Below, in pieces: positions 16,709 to 25,239 of a stretch of DNA of 64,000 nt. Both the position numbers and the translations under genes were made by a program. The notes below the pieces were generated by a model. The model made no database searches. It was given only the letters and a program-made list of their open reading frames with translations, and was not told the origin of the DNA. Source of the stretch: Georgenia daeguensis (GTDB lineage Bacteria > Actinomycetota > Actinomycetes > Actinomycetales > Actinomycetaceae). Each line of letters opens with the position of its first letter. The stretch's first letter is position 1. Location: positions 182,099 through 246,098 of the forward strand of contig NZ_BAABBA010000005.1 in NCBI RefSeq assembly GCF_039537705.1, written 5' to 3'.

Positions 16709-18160
16709 GTGACCACCGCCGTCCTGCCCGAGCGCGCCGCCGCCCGCAGCGCGGGCGGCGGCGCACCCCCCGCCCGGCGGCGCGGCCGCCGCGTCCTCGC
16801 CTGGTCGATCGCCGCGACCCTCTGGGCCGGCGCCGCGGTGTGGTCGGTGCACCTGAAGGCCAACGAGTCCACGGAGGAGTTCGTCGCCCTCTACCTCGAC
16901 GGCGTCCACCTCCAGCCCGACGGCACGGTCGCCGACGTGCCCGCCCACGAGCCCGCCGCGTACCTCCCCGGCTCCCGCGTGCTCGCCGAGCACGCCGGCG
17001 ACCCCGGGGCCGAGGCGCTCGCCGCCGGGCAGCGCGCCTGGCTCGCCGAGGGCACCGTCCCCGGCGCGGGCACCCGCTACGAGGAGCTCGTCACCGACGC
17101 GCTGCTGGACATCCACACCCTCACCGGCGCCACCTTCGACGACGGCGGGAGCGGGATCGAGGCAGCCCCCGGCGCCGTCGTGGCCGGATGGTCGGACCGC
17201 TGGCGCTACGTCTGGCCGCGCGACGCCTCCTTCGTGGCCGCGGCGCTCGCCCGCACCGGCCACGTCGAGGACGCGGTGGCGGTGCTCGGCTTCGTGGCGG
17301 AGGTGCAGAGCGAGCACGGCGGCTTCCAGGCCCGCTACGTCCCCGACGGCTCCGGCGTCCCCGACTCGCGCGGCATCCAGCTCGACGGCAACGGCTGGGT
17401 GCTGTGGTCCGCCGCCACCGTCCTGGACCAGATCGAGGACGACGGCGAGCGGGCGGCCACGTTCGCGCGGCTCCGCCCGCTCGTGGACACCACCGTCGAC
17501 CATCTCCTCGAGCTCACGGCCGAGGAGCCGCACCTGCCGCCGGCGTCGGCGGACTACTGGGAGGTCCGCGAGACCGACCTGACGCTGGGCACGGTCGCGC
17601 CGATGCTCGCCGGCCTGGAGCGCGCCGCCGCCCTCTACGCCGACCAGGGCCTGGGCGCCCGGGCCGCCGAGGTCGGCGAGCGGGCCGCGCTGGTCCGCTC
17701 CGCCGTCGTCACCGCCTTCGAGCCGGGCGGGTACGAGCGCTACGCCGACGGCGGGCCTGTGACCGCCCTGCTCGGCGCGGACGGCCGGGACGCGGCGACG
17801 GCGATGCTCCTGCCGCCCTTCACGACCGAGGCACCGCCCGGGGCGGTGGAGGCGTGGCTGCTCTCCACCGAGGAGATGGCGCGGCCCGCGGGCGGCGTCG
17901 CGCCGGGGGCGGGCTGGAAGCGCGACGGCATCACGTGGACGCCGGAGACCACGCTCTACGCGCTCGCCGCCGCCGAGAACGGGCACCCGCGCCGGGCCAC
18001 GGCCTGGCTGGACTGGGTGGCCGAGCACCGCACCGCCTCGGGGGCGATCCCGGAGAAGGTCCTGGCCAACGGCGCCCCCGCTGCGGTCGCGCCGCTGACG
18101 TGGTCGGGCGCGAACGTGATCCTCGCGGTCGCGGCGCTGGAGGAGTCCGGCGCGCTGTAG
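16709..18160 (+). CDS. Glycoside hydrolase family 15-like (glucoamylase-type) protein
   Basis: This 483-residue protein begins with a basic N-terminus and one membrane anchor (~28-46), followed by an (alpha/alpha)6-type catalytic region. WRYVWPRDASF near 167-177 is the GH15 signature, and GGFQARYVPDG and QLDGNGWVLW fit the same family. GH15 enzymes release glucose from alpha-glucans or dextrins. The anchor suggests an outward-facing domain. The C-terminal starch-binding and N-terminal beta domains of full glucoamylases are not evident, so substrate is open. Confidence 0.78.
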   Translation: MTTAVLPERAAARSAGGGAPPARRRGRRVLAWSIAATLWAGAAVWSVHLKANESTEEFVALYLDGVHLQPDGTVADVPAHEPAAYLPGSRVLAEHAGDPGAEALAAGQRAWLAEGTVPGAGTRYEELVTDALLDIHTLTGATFDDGGSGIEAAPGAVVAGWSDRWRYVWPRDASFVAAALARTGHVEDAVAVLGFVAEVQSEHGGFQARYVPDGSGVPDSRGIQLDGNGWVLWSAATVLDQIEDDGERAATFARLRPLVDTTVDHLLELTAEEPHLPPASADYWEVRETDLTLGTVAPMLAGLERAAALYADQGLGARAAEVGERAALVRSAVVTAFEPGGYERYADGGPVTALLGADGRDAATAMLLPPFTTEAPPGAVEAWLLSTEEMARPAGGVAPGAGWKRDGITWTPETTLYALAAAENGHPRRATAWLDWVAEHRTASGAIPEKVLANGAPAAVAPLTWSGANVILAVAALEESGAL

Positions 18161-18209
18161 CGCCTCGTCCAGTTGGGGATGCCGGGCCGACGGAGCAGAA
18201 TCCCGTGCG

Positions 18210-19016
18210 GTGAGCACCGGAACCGGACCCGCCGCACGGTGGGCGCGCTACGTCGCCCTCGGCGACTCGATGACCGAGGGCCTGTGGGACCTCGACCCGG
18301 CCGCACCGGACGTCCCGCGCGGGTGGGCGGACCTGCTGGCGCAACGCCTGGCCGAGCGCCGCGCCGGCCCCCTGGAGTACGCCAACCTCGCCGTGCGCGG
18401 GCGGCTGCTCGGCGAGATCGTCACCGAGCAGCTCCCGGCCGCCCTCGAGCTCGGGCCCGACCTGGTGTCCCTGGTCGGCGGCGGCAACGACCTGCTGCGC
18501 CCCGGCGCCGACCCGGACGCCCTCGCCGCGCGGCTCGAGGCGGCGGTGGTGCGGGTGCGCGGGACCGGCGCCGACGTGCTGCTCGCGACGGGGATGGACG
18601 CCCGCGACTCCCCCGTCATCCGGGCCACGCGGCCACGGGTGGCGGTGTTCAACGCGCACGTGTGGACGATCGCCCGTCGGCACGGCGCCCACGTGCTCGA
18701 CGTGTGGGGCATGCGCTCGCTGCGCGACTGGCGGATGTGGGCGCAGGACCGCATCCACCTGAGCACCGAGGGCCACGAGCGTGTCGCGCAGGGCGCCCTG
18801 GTGGCGCTGGGCCTGGGTGCGGAGACCCCGGGCTGGGACGACCCGCTGGAGCCGCTGCCGCCCGTGGCGCGGGCGGAACGCCTGCGCGAGGACCTCACCT
18901 GGGCGCGCACGTACGCGGGGCCGTGGGTGGGCCGGCGGCTGCGGCGCCGGTCCTCGGGGGACGCGCGCCGGCCCAAGCGCCCGCAGCTCGAGGTCGTGCG
19001 GCTGCCCGGCGGCTGA
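18210..19016 (+). CDS. SGNH/GDSL-family hydrolase
   Basis: The 268-residue protein shows the SGNH blocks: GDSMTEG with nucleophile Ser near 20, NLAVRGRLL, GGGNDLL with the oxyanion Asn, and DRIHLSTEGH with catalytic Asp and His. There is no signal peptide, so it probably acts in the cytoplasm as an esterase or acyl hydrolase. GTG start at 18210. A weak CAGAAT hexamer sits eight bases upstream. The basic C-terminus is not conserved in the fold. Confidence 0.88.
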   Translation: MSTGTGPAARWARYVALGDSMTEGLWDLDPAAPDVPRGWADLLAQRLAERRAGPLEYANLAVRGRLLGEIVTEQLPAALELGPDLVSLVGGGNDLLRPGADPDALAARLEAAVVRVRGTGADVLLATGMDARDSPVIRATRPRVAVFNAHVWTIARRHGAHVLDVWGMRSLRDWRMWAQDRIHLSTEGHERVAQGALVALGLGAETPGWDDPLEPLPPVARAERLREDLTWARTYAGPWVGRRLRRRSSGDARRPKRPQLEVVRLPGG

Positions 19017-19069
19017 CCGCCCGCCGGCGCCACCTGTACGCCACCGGCCTCACCTGCCCTCCCCTCCCG

Positions 19070-19138
19070 TGAGGACAGCCATCTGCGCTCAGGACCGCGG
19101 TCCGAACTGCCGTCCTGAGCCCAGAAGGCGGTCCTCAG
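19070..19138. repeat. Clustered TGAGGAC/CTCAGGAC repeats with a hairpin between convergent genes
   Basis: TGAGGAC at 19070, CTCAGGAC at 19088, GTCCTGAG at 19112 and GTCCTCAG at 19131 are near-identical words in both orientations. The middle two form a 9-bp stem (19087-19095 with 19112-19120) and a 16-nt loop. It may act as a weak bidirectional terminator between the SGNH hydrolase and the oxidoreductase. Confidence 0.5.
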
Positions 19139-19216
19139 CGCGCAGGTCCGGTCGCGGCCCGGGCGCGCCGCGTCGGCGTCGCGGCTGGGGCGCGTCGTCA
19201 AGGCGCCCGGCGCCGG

Positions 19217-20701
19217 CTACGCCGTCGGCCCGAGGGCCGGCGGGCGCCGGATCCCGAAGCGCGCGCGCAGCGCCCGGCGGGCAGCGTGCCAGCCGGCCAT
19301 GCCGTGCACCCCCGGCCCCGGCGGGGTGGAGGAGGAGCACAGGTACACCCCGGGCACGCCGGCGTCGTAGGCGTGCCAGGCGGTGCGGGGCCGGGCGACC
19401 ATCCGGTACATCGAGATGGCCCCGGCGGCGATGTCCCCGCCGACGTAGTTGGCGTTGTGCGCCGCCATCTCGGCGGCCGGGACGCACCGCGAGGTGACGA
19501 CGACGTCCCGGAAGCCGGGCGCGAACCGCTCGATCTGTGCGGTGACGTCCTCGGTGACGTCCCGGTCCGAGCCTGCCGGGACGTGCGCGTAGGTCCACAG
19601 CGGCCGCAGCCCGCCGACCTCGCGGCCGGGGTCGCCGACGGTGGGGTCCGAGACGAGCACCACCGGGCGCTCGGCGTGCCGGCCGGCCTTCACGGCGGCC
19701 TCCGCGGCCACCATCTCCGGCCGGGTGCCCGCCACGTGGACCGTGCTGGCCCCGCCCACGCGCGGGTCCGTCCACGGCACGGGGCCGGACAGCACGAAGT
19801 CGACCTTCGCGGCCGCGTTCCCGTAGCGGAACCGGGCGAGGGCCTCGCGGACCGACGGCGCCATCCGCTCGCCCCACACCTGGACCACCGTCCGGGGCGT
19901 GGTGTCGAACAGGTAGGCCCGGGCCCGGGGCAGCTCCCGCCAGCTCGTGACGGGTGTGCCGGTGCGGACCTCGCCGCCATGGGCGAGCAGGTCGGCGAGC
20001 AGGGCGTCGGTGATGGCCTGGCTGCCGCCGACCGGCAGGACCCAGCCGTCCGCGTGAGCCATCGAGCCGAGCAGGAGCGCGGTGCCGGCTCCGGCGAGCG
20101 ACGGCAGCGCGCTGATCGTGTGGGCGGCGACGCCGGTGAGCAGGGCGGGTGCGACGTCGCCGGAGAAGCGCAGGCCCCACAGCCCGGTGCCCTGCTCGAG
20201 CAGGGCGGTGCCGAACGCCACGGCTCCGCGGAGACCTTGCGGGGTGAGCACCTCGGGCGGGATGCTGCGGTGGTCCCCGACACCGAGCGCGGTCACGGCC
20301 CGGGCGCCGTCGACAAGGGGCTCCATGAGCCGGCGCCAGGCCGGCCCGTCCGCCCCGAGCCCGTCGACCGTGCGGTCGAGGTCGTGGAAGGCCAGCCCGG
20401 CCTCGCGGCCCTCGAGCGGCTGGGCGAAGGAGAGCTCCGGGACGACGATCCGCACGCCACGGGCCCGCAGGTCGAACTCGCGCAGGAACGGGCTGGCGAT
20501 GGCCAGGGGGTGGATCGCGGAGCAGACGTCGTGCACCAGGCCGGGCGCGAGCCCGAGGTCGAGGGTGCGCGCCCCGCCGCCGAGGGTGGGCTGGGCCTCG
20601 AGGAGCAGGACGTCCAGGCCCGCCCGCGCGAGGGTGACGGCGGCGGCCAGGCCGTTGGGGCCCGAGCCGACGACGACGGCGTCCCGCACCTCGCGGGTCA
20701 T
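19217..20701 (-). CDS. Phytoene dehydrogenase-like NAD(P)/FAD-dependent oxidoreductase
   Basis: The 494-residue flavoprotein has an N-terminal Rossmann motif VVVGSGPNGLAAA, then LEAQPTLGGGARTLDL, and a C-terminal FAD segment GVYLCSSSTPPGPGVHGMAGW. It matches the CrtI/COG1233 superfamily. No other carotenoid gene is nearby, so a carotenoid role is not supported. ATG at 20701 follows the stop of the LytR_C gene by four bases, so the two are likely co-transcribed. Confidence 0.85.
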   Translation of the reverse strand: MTREVRDAVVVGSGPNGLAAAVTLARAGLDVLLLEAQPTLGGGARTLDLGLAPGLVHDVCSAIHPLAIASPFLREFDLRARGVRIVVPELSFAQPLEGREAGLAFHDLDRTVDGLGADGPAWRRLMEPLVDGARAVTALGVGDHRSIPPEVLTPQGLRGAVAFGTALLEQGTGLWGLRFSGDVAPALLTGVAAHTISALPSLAGAGTALLLGSMAHADGWVLPVGGSQAITDALLADLLAHGGEVRTGTPVTSWRELPRARAYLFDTTPRTVVQVWGERMAPSVREALARFRYGNAAAKVDFVLSGPVPWTDPRVGGASTVHVAGTRPEMVAAEAAVKAGRHAERPVVLVSDPTVGDPGREVGGLRPLWTYAHVPAGSDRDVTEDVTAQIERFAPGFRDVVVTSRCVPAAEMAAHNANYVGGDIAAGAISMYRMVARPRTAWHAYDAGVPGVYLCSSSTPPGPGVHGMAGWHAARRALRARFGIRRPPALGPTA

Positions 20702-20705
20702 GTCA

Positions 20706-21338
20706 TCAGCCCTGGAAGTCCGAGCGGAGGACGATGGCGATGGCCTGCGTGGCGCTCGAGCTCTCCACCAGGTTGCCGATGCCGAGCACGCGGGCGACCT
20801 CCTCGGCGGTGGCCTGCAGCTCGGGGTTGTTGTAGTAGAGCGTCGTGGTCGCCGGGGCGCCGGACGTGTAGTCGTCCGCGACGCCGCCGGTGAAGCCCTC
20901 GGAGGCCAGGGTGCCGACGACCTCGCCCGCCAGCCCGTTGACGCCGGCACCGTTGAGCACGGCGATGGCGGTGCCGTACTCGACCTGCCCGGTCGGCTCC
21001 TCCGTCGTCTCCTCCTCGGTGGGCTCCTCCGTGGCGGGCTCCGCCCCCTCGGTGGTCCCCTCGGCGGAGGTCTCGCCCGTGGGCGCCTCGGTGGCCCCCG
21101 CGGTCGGCGCGGCGGTCTCCTGCACGGTCGGCGCGGCGGCGGAGGGCTCCGGCTCGCCCGAGCCGCCCAGGAGGCTGATCGCGCCCCAGGCCAGCAGCGG
21201 GGCGAGGACGACGACGGCCAGTATCGGCAGCAGCGTGCGCAGGAGGGGCCGCGGACCGCGGTGCACCCCCTGGGGGGTGCGGTCCCGGCCGGCGACGTCG
21301 AACTCGTCCTCGGGGTAGTCCTCGTGTGGCGTGCTCAC
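20706..21338 (-). CDS. LytR C-terminal domain-containing membrane protein
   Basis: The 210-residue protein has a short cytoplasmic segment, one transmembrane helix (~35-57), a Thr/Glu/Ala/Pro-rich spacer (~60-118) and a LytR_C domain (AIAVLNGAGVNGLAGEV, then TTLYYNNPELQATAEEVARVLG). LytR_C modules occur at the C-terminus of cell-wall ligases, but here there is no LCP domain. The start is a GTG six bases from a TAGCCT hexamer. Confidence 0.85.
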   Translation of the reverse strand: MSTPHEDYPEDEFDVAGRDRTPQGVHRGPRPLLRTLLPILAVVVLAPLLAWGAISLLGGSGEPEPSAAAPTVQETAAPTAGATEAPTGETSAEGTTEGAEPATEEPTEEETTEEPTGQVEYGTAIAVLNGAGVNGLAGEVVGTLASEGFTGGVADDYTSGAPATTTLYYNNPELQATAEEVARVLGIGNLVESSSATQAIAIVLRSDFQG

Positions 21339-21344
21339 GGGCAG

Positions 21345-21350
21345 AGGCTA
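21345..21350 (-). promoter_or_regulatory. Leaderless-type -10 hexamer TAGCCT
   Basis: Minus-strand TAGCCT, six bases, then GTG at 21338. Confidence 0.6.
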
Positions 21351-21384
21351 TCCGTTCCGGCCGGACCGACGCGTGAGGCGTTCC

Positions 21385-21693
21385 CTACAGGGACGAGCCG
21401 AGTCGGCGCGAGGAGCGCTCGCGCTGGCGGGAGGAACGCAGGCGGCGCAGCCGCTTGACCAGCATGGGGTCCGCGGCGAGGGCGGCCTCGGAGTCGAGAA
21501 GCTGGTTGAGCACCTGGTAGTAGCGCGTGGCGCTCATGTCGAACAGCTCACGGATCGCCGTCTCCTTGGCGCCGGCGTACTTCCACCACTGCCGCTCGAA
21601 CGCCAGGATGGCGGTCTCGGTCTCGGTGAGGCCCTGGGCGGCGCCCGCCGGCCCGGCGGCGGCGTCGACCTTCGCGTGCGCTGCGGCGGCCAT
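21385..21693 (-). CDS. DUF3263 domain-containing protein
   Basis: The 102-residue protein carries the actinobacterial DUF3263 block: LTETETAILAFERQWWKYAGAKETAIRE (seen in parts), then FDMSATRYYQVLNQLLDSEAAL, and a basic C-terminus. The helical core resembles a sigma-70 region 4 or HTH-like fold, so DNA binding is plausible but unproven. The Shine-Dalgarno is GGAGG. The gene faces away from the uracil-DNA glycosylase gene. Confidence 0.87.
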   Translation of the reverse strand: MAAAAHAKVDAAAGPAGAAQGLTETETAILAFERQWWKYAGAKETAIRELFDMSATRYYQVLNQLLDSEAALAADPMLVKRLRRLRSSRQRERSSRRLGSSL

Positions 21694-21802
21694 GTGCTCC
21701 TCCAGGTCTCTCGGCGTGCCCTCCGGTACGACGGGCCGGACCCATGCTAGGCGCGAACGACACCCGTGTCATTCTCCCGGCGTGGCGCCACGCCGGGGTC
21801 GT

Positions 21803-21808
21803 TACGCT
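21803..21808 (+). promoter_or_regulatory. Leaderless-type -10 hexamer TACGCT
   Basis: TACGCT, six bases, then GTG at 21815. This decides the start of the glycosylase. Confidence 0.6.
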
Positions 21809-21814
21809 CGCTCG

Positions 21815-22540
21815 GTGGCACCTGAACCTCACCTGGCTCCCCCGCCCGACGTGACCGCACCGGACACGACCGCACCCCTGGCCGAGCTGGTCGACCCCGG
21901 CTGGGCCGAGGCGCTCGCCCCGGTCGAGCCCCAGATCCGCGCGATGGGCGCCTTCCTGCGCTCCGAGATCGCCGCCGGGCACGGCTACCTCCCGGCGGGG
22001 ACGGACGTGCTGCGGGCCTTCACCTACCCCCTCGCCCAGGTGCGGGTGCTCATCGTCGGTCAGGACCCCTACCCCACCCCCGGGCACCCGATGGGGCTGT
22101 CGTTCTCCGTGCAGCCCGACGTGCGCCCGGTCCCCCGGTCCCTCCAGAACATCTACCGCGAGCTCCACGACGACCTGGGCCTGCCGGTGCCCTCCACCGG
22201 GGACCTCACGCCGTGGTCGCGCCACGGCGTCATGCTGCTCAACCGGGTGCTCACGGTGCGTCCCGGTGCCCCGGCGTCCCACCGCGGCAAGGGGTGGGAG
22301 GAGGTCACCGAGCACGCCATCCGCACGCTGGTGGCCCGCGGGACGCCCCTGGTCGCCATCCTCTGGGGGCGTGACGCCGGCACGCTGCGCCCGATGCTCG
22401 GGTCCACCCCGGTGATCACCTCCGCGCACCCGAGCCCGCTCTCGGCCTCCCGCGGATTCTTCGGCTCACGTCCCTTCTCGCGGGCCAACGCCCTGCTCGC
22501 GGAGCTCGGTGCCGACCCGGTGGACTGGTCGCTCACGTAG
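21815..22540 (+). CDS. ung: Uracil-DNA glycosylase, family 1
   Basis: This 241-residue enzyme removes uracil from DNA. It has the water-activating loop GQDPYPTPGHPMGLSFSV, LLNRVLTV, and HPSPLSASRGFFGSRPFSRAN, in family-1 order. The GTG at 21815 gives ~25 extra N-terminal Pro/Thr-rich residues before the first helix, and I chose it from the -10 spacing. Confidence 0.96.
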   Translation: MAPEPHLAPPPDVTAPDTTAPLAELVDPGWAEALAPVEPQIRAMGAFLRSEIAAGHGYLPAGTDVLRAFTYPLAQVRVLIVGQDPYPTPGHPMGLSFSVQPDVRPVPRSLQNIYRELHDDLGLPVPSTGDLTPWSRHGVMLLNRVLTVRPGAPASHRGKGWEEVTEHAIRTLVARGTPLVAILWGRDAGTLRPMLGSTPVITSAHPSPLSASRGFFGSRPFSRANALLAELGADPVDWSLT

Positions 22541-22612
22541 CATTCGACGCAGGAGGGGCCCCTACCCGGGCGCCCCGACACCGTCCCACCACGGACCCAG
22601 GAGCTGGTGACC

Positions 22613-22867
22613 ATGACCCCCCGCGAGCCCGTCCGGCGACCTGACCTGGTCACCGAGGCCCTGGTGCACCGCGGCCTGGTGCGCCCCGACCAGGACGTCG
22701 ACCGTTACCGCTCCCGCGACGTCCTCGGAGGTGGACGGCCCGCCGACGCGCCGCGCACCGACGAGGACCGCTCCGGCCCGGACGCCGAGCTGGTGGGCGC
22801 GGGGCCGGAGAAGGAGGAGGACTTCGTCCACGGCGACTCCGGTCAGGACGACGGCTTCATCGTATGA
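22613..22867 (+). CDS. Small hydrophilic protein, unknown
   Basis: The 84-residue protein is rich in Asp, Arg, Gly and Pro and looks disordered. No family is recognised. AGGAG lies nine bases before the ATG at 22613. Its stop overlaps the ATG of the Crp/Fnr regulator (ATGA), which argues that it is translated and co-expressed. Confidence 0.6.
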   Translation: MTPREPVRRPDLVTEALVHRGLVRPDQDVDRYRSRDVLGGGRPADAPRTDEDRSGPDAELVGAGPEKEEDFVHGDSGQDDGFIV

Positions 22868-23622
22868 CCGGCGTGGCCCGCCGCCACGTCCCCCTGCGCA
22901 GCACCTGTGCGCAGCCCCATCCCTGCCCGCGTCCGCTCCGGATGAAGGTCCTGAGCCAGGTGCCGTACTTCGCCGGCCTGGACGAGGACGAGCTGGCCGA
23001 CGTCGACCGGCGCATGGTCTCGCTGTCCTGGGGCGAGGGTGACCGGCTCTACGAGGCCGGCGCACCGGCCGAGCACCTCTACGTCGTCGCGGCCGGCCGG
23101 GTCCGGATCACCCAGCCGACGCCCACCGGGCAGGACGTCCTCACGGACGTGCTCACGCCCGGCGACCTCTTCGGCGCGCTCAGCACCCTCGGCCAGGCGG
23201 AGTACCCGGAGAGCGCCGAGGCGATGACCACGACGTGCGCGCTCCGGATCGACCCGGGCGCCTTCCGCGGCGTGCTCACGGAGCACCCGCAGGTGGCCCT
23301 GCGCGTCCTGGACGACATCGCCGGCCGGCTCGCCCGCGCGCGCTCCGACGTCGGGCGCATCTCCACCGGCTCCGTCGCGCAACGGGTGGCGACGACGCTG
23401 CTGCGCCTGGCGGACAAGGTGGGCCAGGACCGGGCCGGCGGCGGCACCCTGCTGCAGGTCCCGCTCAGCCGCGCCGATCTGGCCGGCATGACGGGGTCCA
23501 CCCCGGAGTCGGTCTCCCGGGTGATGAGCCGGCTGCGCCAGGACGGCGTGATCGAGTCCGGCCGCCGCTGGACGGCCGTCCTGGACCGCGAGCGCCTGGC
23601 GGAGATCGCCGCCGGCGCCTGA
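22864..23622 (+). CDS. Crp/Fnr-family transcriptional regulator
   Basis: The 252-residue protein has a cyclic-nucleotide-binding-like beta-roll (LYVVAAGRVRI, GDLFGALSTLG), a dimer helix, and an HTH (LSRADLAGMTGSTPESVSRVMSRL). The N-terminus carries Cys15 and Cys21 before the usual first helix (MKVLSQVPYFAGL). Such N-terminal Cys pairs occur in Fnr-like iron-sulfur sensors, but the four-Cys set is not complete here. An internal ATG at 22942 would remove both Cys, yet the ATGA overlap supports the longer form. Confidence 0.9.
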   Translation: MTGVARRHVPLRSTCAQPHPCPRPLRMKVLSQVPYFAGLDEDELADVDRRMVSLSWGEGDRLYEAGAPAEHLYVVAAGRVRITQPTPTGQDVLTDVLTPGDLFGALSTLGQAEYPESAEAMTTTCALRIDPGAFRGVLTEHPQVALRVLDDIAGRLARARSDVGRISTGSVAQRVATTLLRLADKVGQDRAGGGTLLQVPLSRADLAGMTGSTPESVSRVMSRLRQDGVIESGRRWTAVLDRERLAEIAAGA

Positions 23623-23640
23623 GGCACCGGGGCGGACGCG

Positions 23641-23716
23641 TGGAGCCGCCTGTCGGAATCGAACCGACGACCGTCCGCTTACAAGGCGGGTGCTCTACCA
23701 GCTGAGCTAAGGCGGC
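23641..23716 (-). tRNA. tRNA-Thr (anticodon UGU)
   Basis: Cloverleaf with acceptor GCCGCCT/AGGCGGC, D-stem GCTC/GAGC, anticodon loop CTTGTAA and T-loop TTCGATT. The 27-43 pair is a mismatch. Discriminator U and the terminal CCA are genome-encoded (23641-23643). Confidence 0.95.
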
Positions 23717-23774
23717 GTGGACCGGGGAAGAGTCTGCCACGACCGGCGTGGCGGTCCCCAACCCGGCCTGCGGC

Positions 23775-23801
23775 GGGCCGGCCGCTGCGGACGGCCGGCC
23801 C
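23775..23801. terminator. Hairpin terminator downstream of the DsbA-like gene
   Basis: A 10-bp GC stem (23775-23784 with 23792-23801), seven-base loop, 8 bp past the stop at 23809. Confidence 0.6.
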
Positions 23802-23808
23802 GGGGTGG

Positions 23809-24603
23809 TCAGGAGCCCTGGATCGCCTCCACCAGCGCACCCGCCTCGGTCCAGCCGGTGAACTCCTCGCCGTCGATCAGGACGGTCGGGGTGCCCGTGT
23901 AGCCGTCGCGGCTGAACTGCTGCGTCGTGGCCTCGACCCACTCGGCGAAGGGCCGCTGGCCCGAGGCCAGCGTGTCGGCGACCTCCTGCGGCGCAGCGGC
24001 CTCCGAGGCGGCCTGGGCGATCTGCTCGTCGGTCGGCTCGGCGTCCGTGCTCTCGGCGAAGAGGTCGAACAACGCGGCCTGGAAGGCGTTGTACGCCTCG
24101 GGGGCCTGGTCGGCGACGACCCCGGCGGCCTGCACGGCGCGGCCGGAGAACCCGGTGAAGTCCCCGCTGCGGTCCAGGATCGCGACCGGGTGGTACACCA
24201 CGGTGGCCTCCCCCGCGGAGACGAGCGCGTCGATGTCCTCGGCGTTGACCTCCTCGAACGTCGCGCAGTGCGGGCACGTGAAGTCGAGGTAGACGTCGAG
24301 CACCGGGGCGCCGTCGTTCGTGGTGCCCGCCACGAGGTCGGAGCCGAGCGAGATGCCGCCGTCCTCGACCGAGGTGTTCGCGGGGACGTCCGCGACGGCG
24401 GCGATGACGGACTTGCTGCCCTGGCTGATGATCGCGTAGAGCACGACGGCGACGACCACGATGAGGGCGACGACGCCGGCGATGATGAGGTTGCGGTTGC
24501 GCTTCTCGCGCCTGGCCTGGGCCTCGCGGAGCTGGCGCGCCTGCTCGCGTGCGGCGTCGCGCCGCTGGGCCTTCGTCGGTTGGGAGGACGGGCTGGAGGA
24601 CAT
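23809..24603 (-). CDS. DsbA-family membrane-anchored thiol oxidoreductase
   Basis: The 264-residue protein has a basic N-terminal tail, one transmembrane helix (~39-60), and an extracytoplasmic thioredoxin-fold domain with the CPHC redox centre (~110-113, preceded by YLDFT) and the cis-Pro loop GYTGTPTVLIDG. It probably forms or isomerises disulfides in exported proteins. The start ATG has GGAAGA upstream. The gene behind it encodes a membrane protein but lacks VKOR/DsbB motifs. Confidence 0.9.
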   Translation of the reverse strand: MSSSPSSQPTKAQRRDAAREQARQLREAQARREKRNRNLIIAGVVALIVVVAVVLYAIISQGSKSVIAAVADVPANTSVEDGGISLGSDLVAGTTNDGAPVLDVYLDFTCPHCATFEEVNAEDIDALVSAGEATVVYHPVAILDRSGDFTGFSGRAVQAAGVVADQAPEAYNAFQAALFDLFAESTDAEPTDEQIAQAASEAAAPQEVADTLASGQRPFAEWVEATTQQFSRDGYTGTPTVLIDGEEFTGWTEAGALVEAIQGS

Positions 24604-24672
24604 CGGATCTTCCTGTCGGGGTCGCGGATCGGGGGCGGCGTCCGCGCGGACGCCCAGCGGCGGGACCCGGCG

Positions 24673-25164
24673 CTAGGCGCCGGCCGCCTGGGTCCGCGGG
24701 GGTCCCCGACGCAGCGGACGCCGGGCGACGACGGTCCGCACCGGCAGCGGGAGCGGCGCCGGCAGGAACGGCGCGGCGCGGTCGTCGCCGGGGACCGGCG
24801 CGACACCGGGGACGACGACGGCGACGAACCGCCGCACCTCGGCCGCCATGACGCGGCGCGCGGAGCCGACGAGGCCCGCAGCCCCGGAGGCCAGCGCGAG
24901 GTGCGCGAGCAGGGCGGGCAGCGCCACGGCGACGACGACGGTCAGGGCCTGGCCCGGCTCGCCGCCGGGCGCCAGGGTGCCCTCGGGGCAGGCGGCGTCG
25001 GGACGGAGCAGGGCGAGGCGCAGCGCGACCTCGGACCACGTCCCCGAGGCGGGCACGCACGCGCTGAAGACGGCTGTGCCGGTCAGCACGGCGACCACGA
25101 CCGGCGCCACGAGGATGGCGGACAGGGCCAGGCCCGTCCGCCACCAGGCGCGCCGAACGATCAC
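24673..25164 (-). CDS. Membrane protein, unknown function
   Basis: The 163-residue protein has two clear hydrophobic segments (~10-35 and ~73-100) with a cysteine-containing loop between them (Cys near 35 and 59), then a basic tail. No family is recognised. The GTG start is supported by a TACGCT hexamer six bases upstream. The loop Cys pair and the DsbA-like neighbour might be linked, but there is no CXXC. Confidence 0.65.
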   Translation of the reverse strand: MIVRRAWWRTGLALSAILVAPVVVAVLTGTAVFSACVPASGTWSEVALRLALLRPDAACPEGTLAPGGEPGQALTVVVAVALPALLAHLALASGAAGLVGSARRVMAAEVRRFVAVVVPGVAPVPGDDRAAPFLPAPLPLPVRTVVARRPLRRGPPRTQAAGA

Positions 25165-25170
25165 CGCCCA

Positions 25171-25176
25171 AGCGTA
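25171..25176 (-). promoter_or_regulatory. Leaderless-type -10 hexamer TACGCT
   Basis: Minus-strand TACGCT, six bases, then GTG at 25164. Confidence 0.55.
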
Positions 25177-25239
25177 ACCGTCCGGTCCCGGCCCGGCCCG
25201 GCCGTTACGGCTGAGCTCTGGGCGAAATGTCGGGGTCGC

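Noticed and set aside
19217..20701. Carotenoid desaturase assignment (crtI)
   Set aside because: The family match is to the broad phytoene-dehydrogenase-like group, and no crtB, crtE or related gene is nearby.
24673..25164. VKOR/DsbB-type partner of the DsbA-like protein
   Set aside because: Only two transmembrane segments and no CXXC motif. The Cys residues are isolated.
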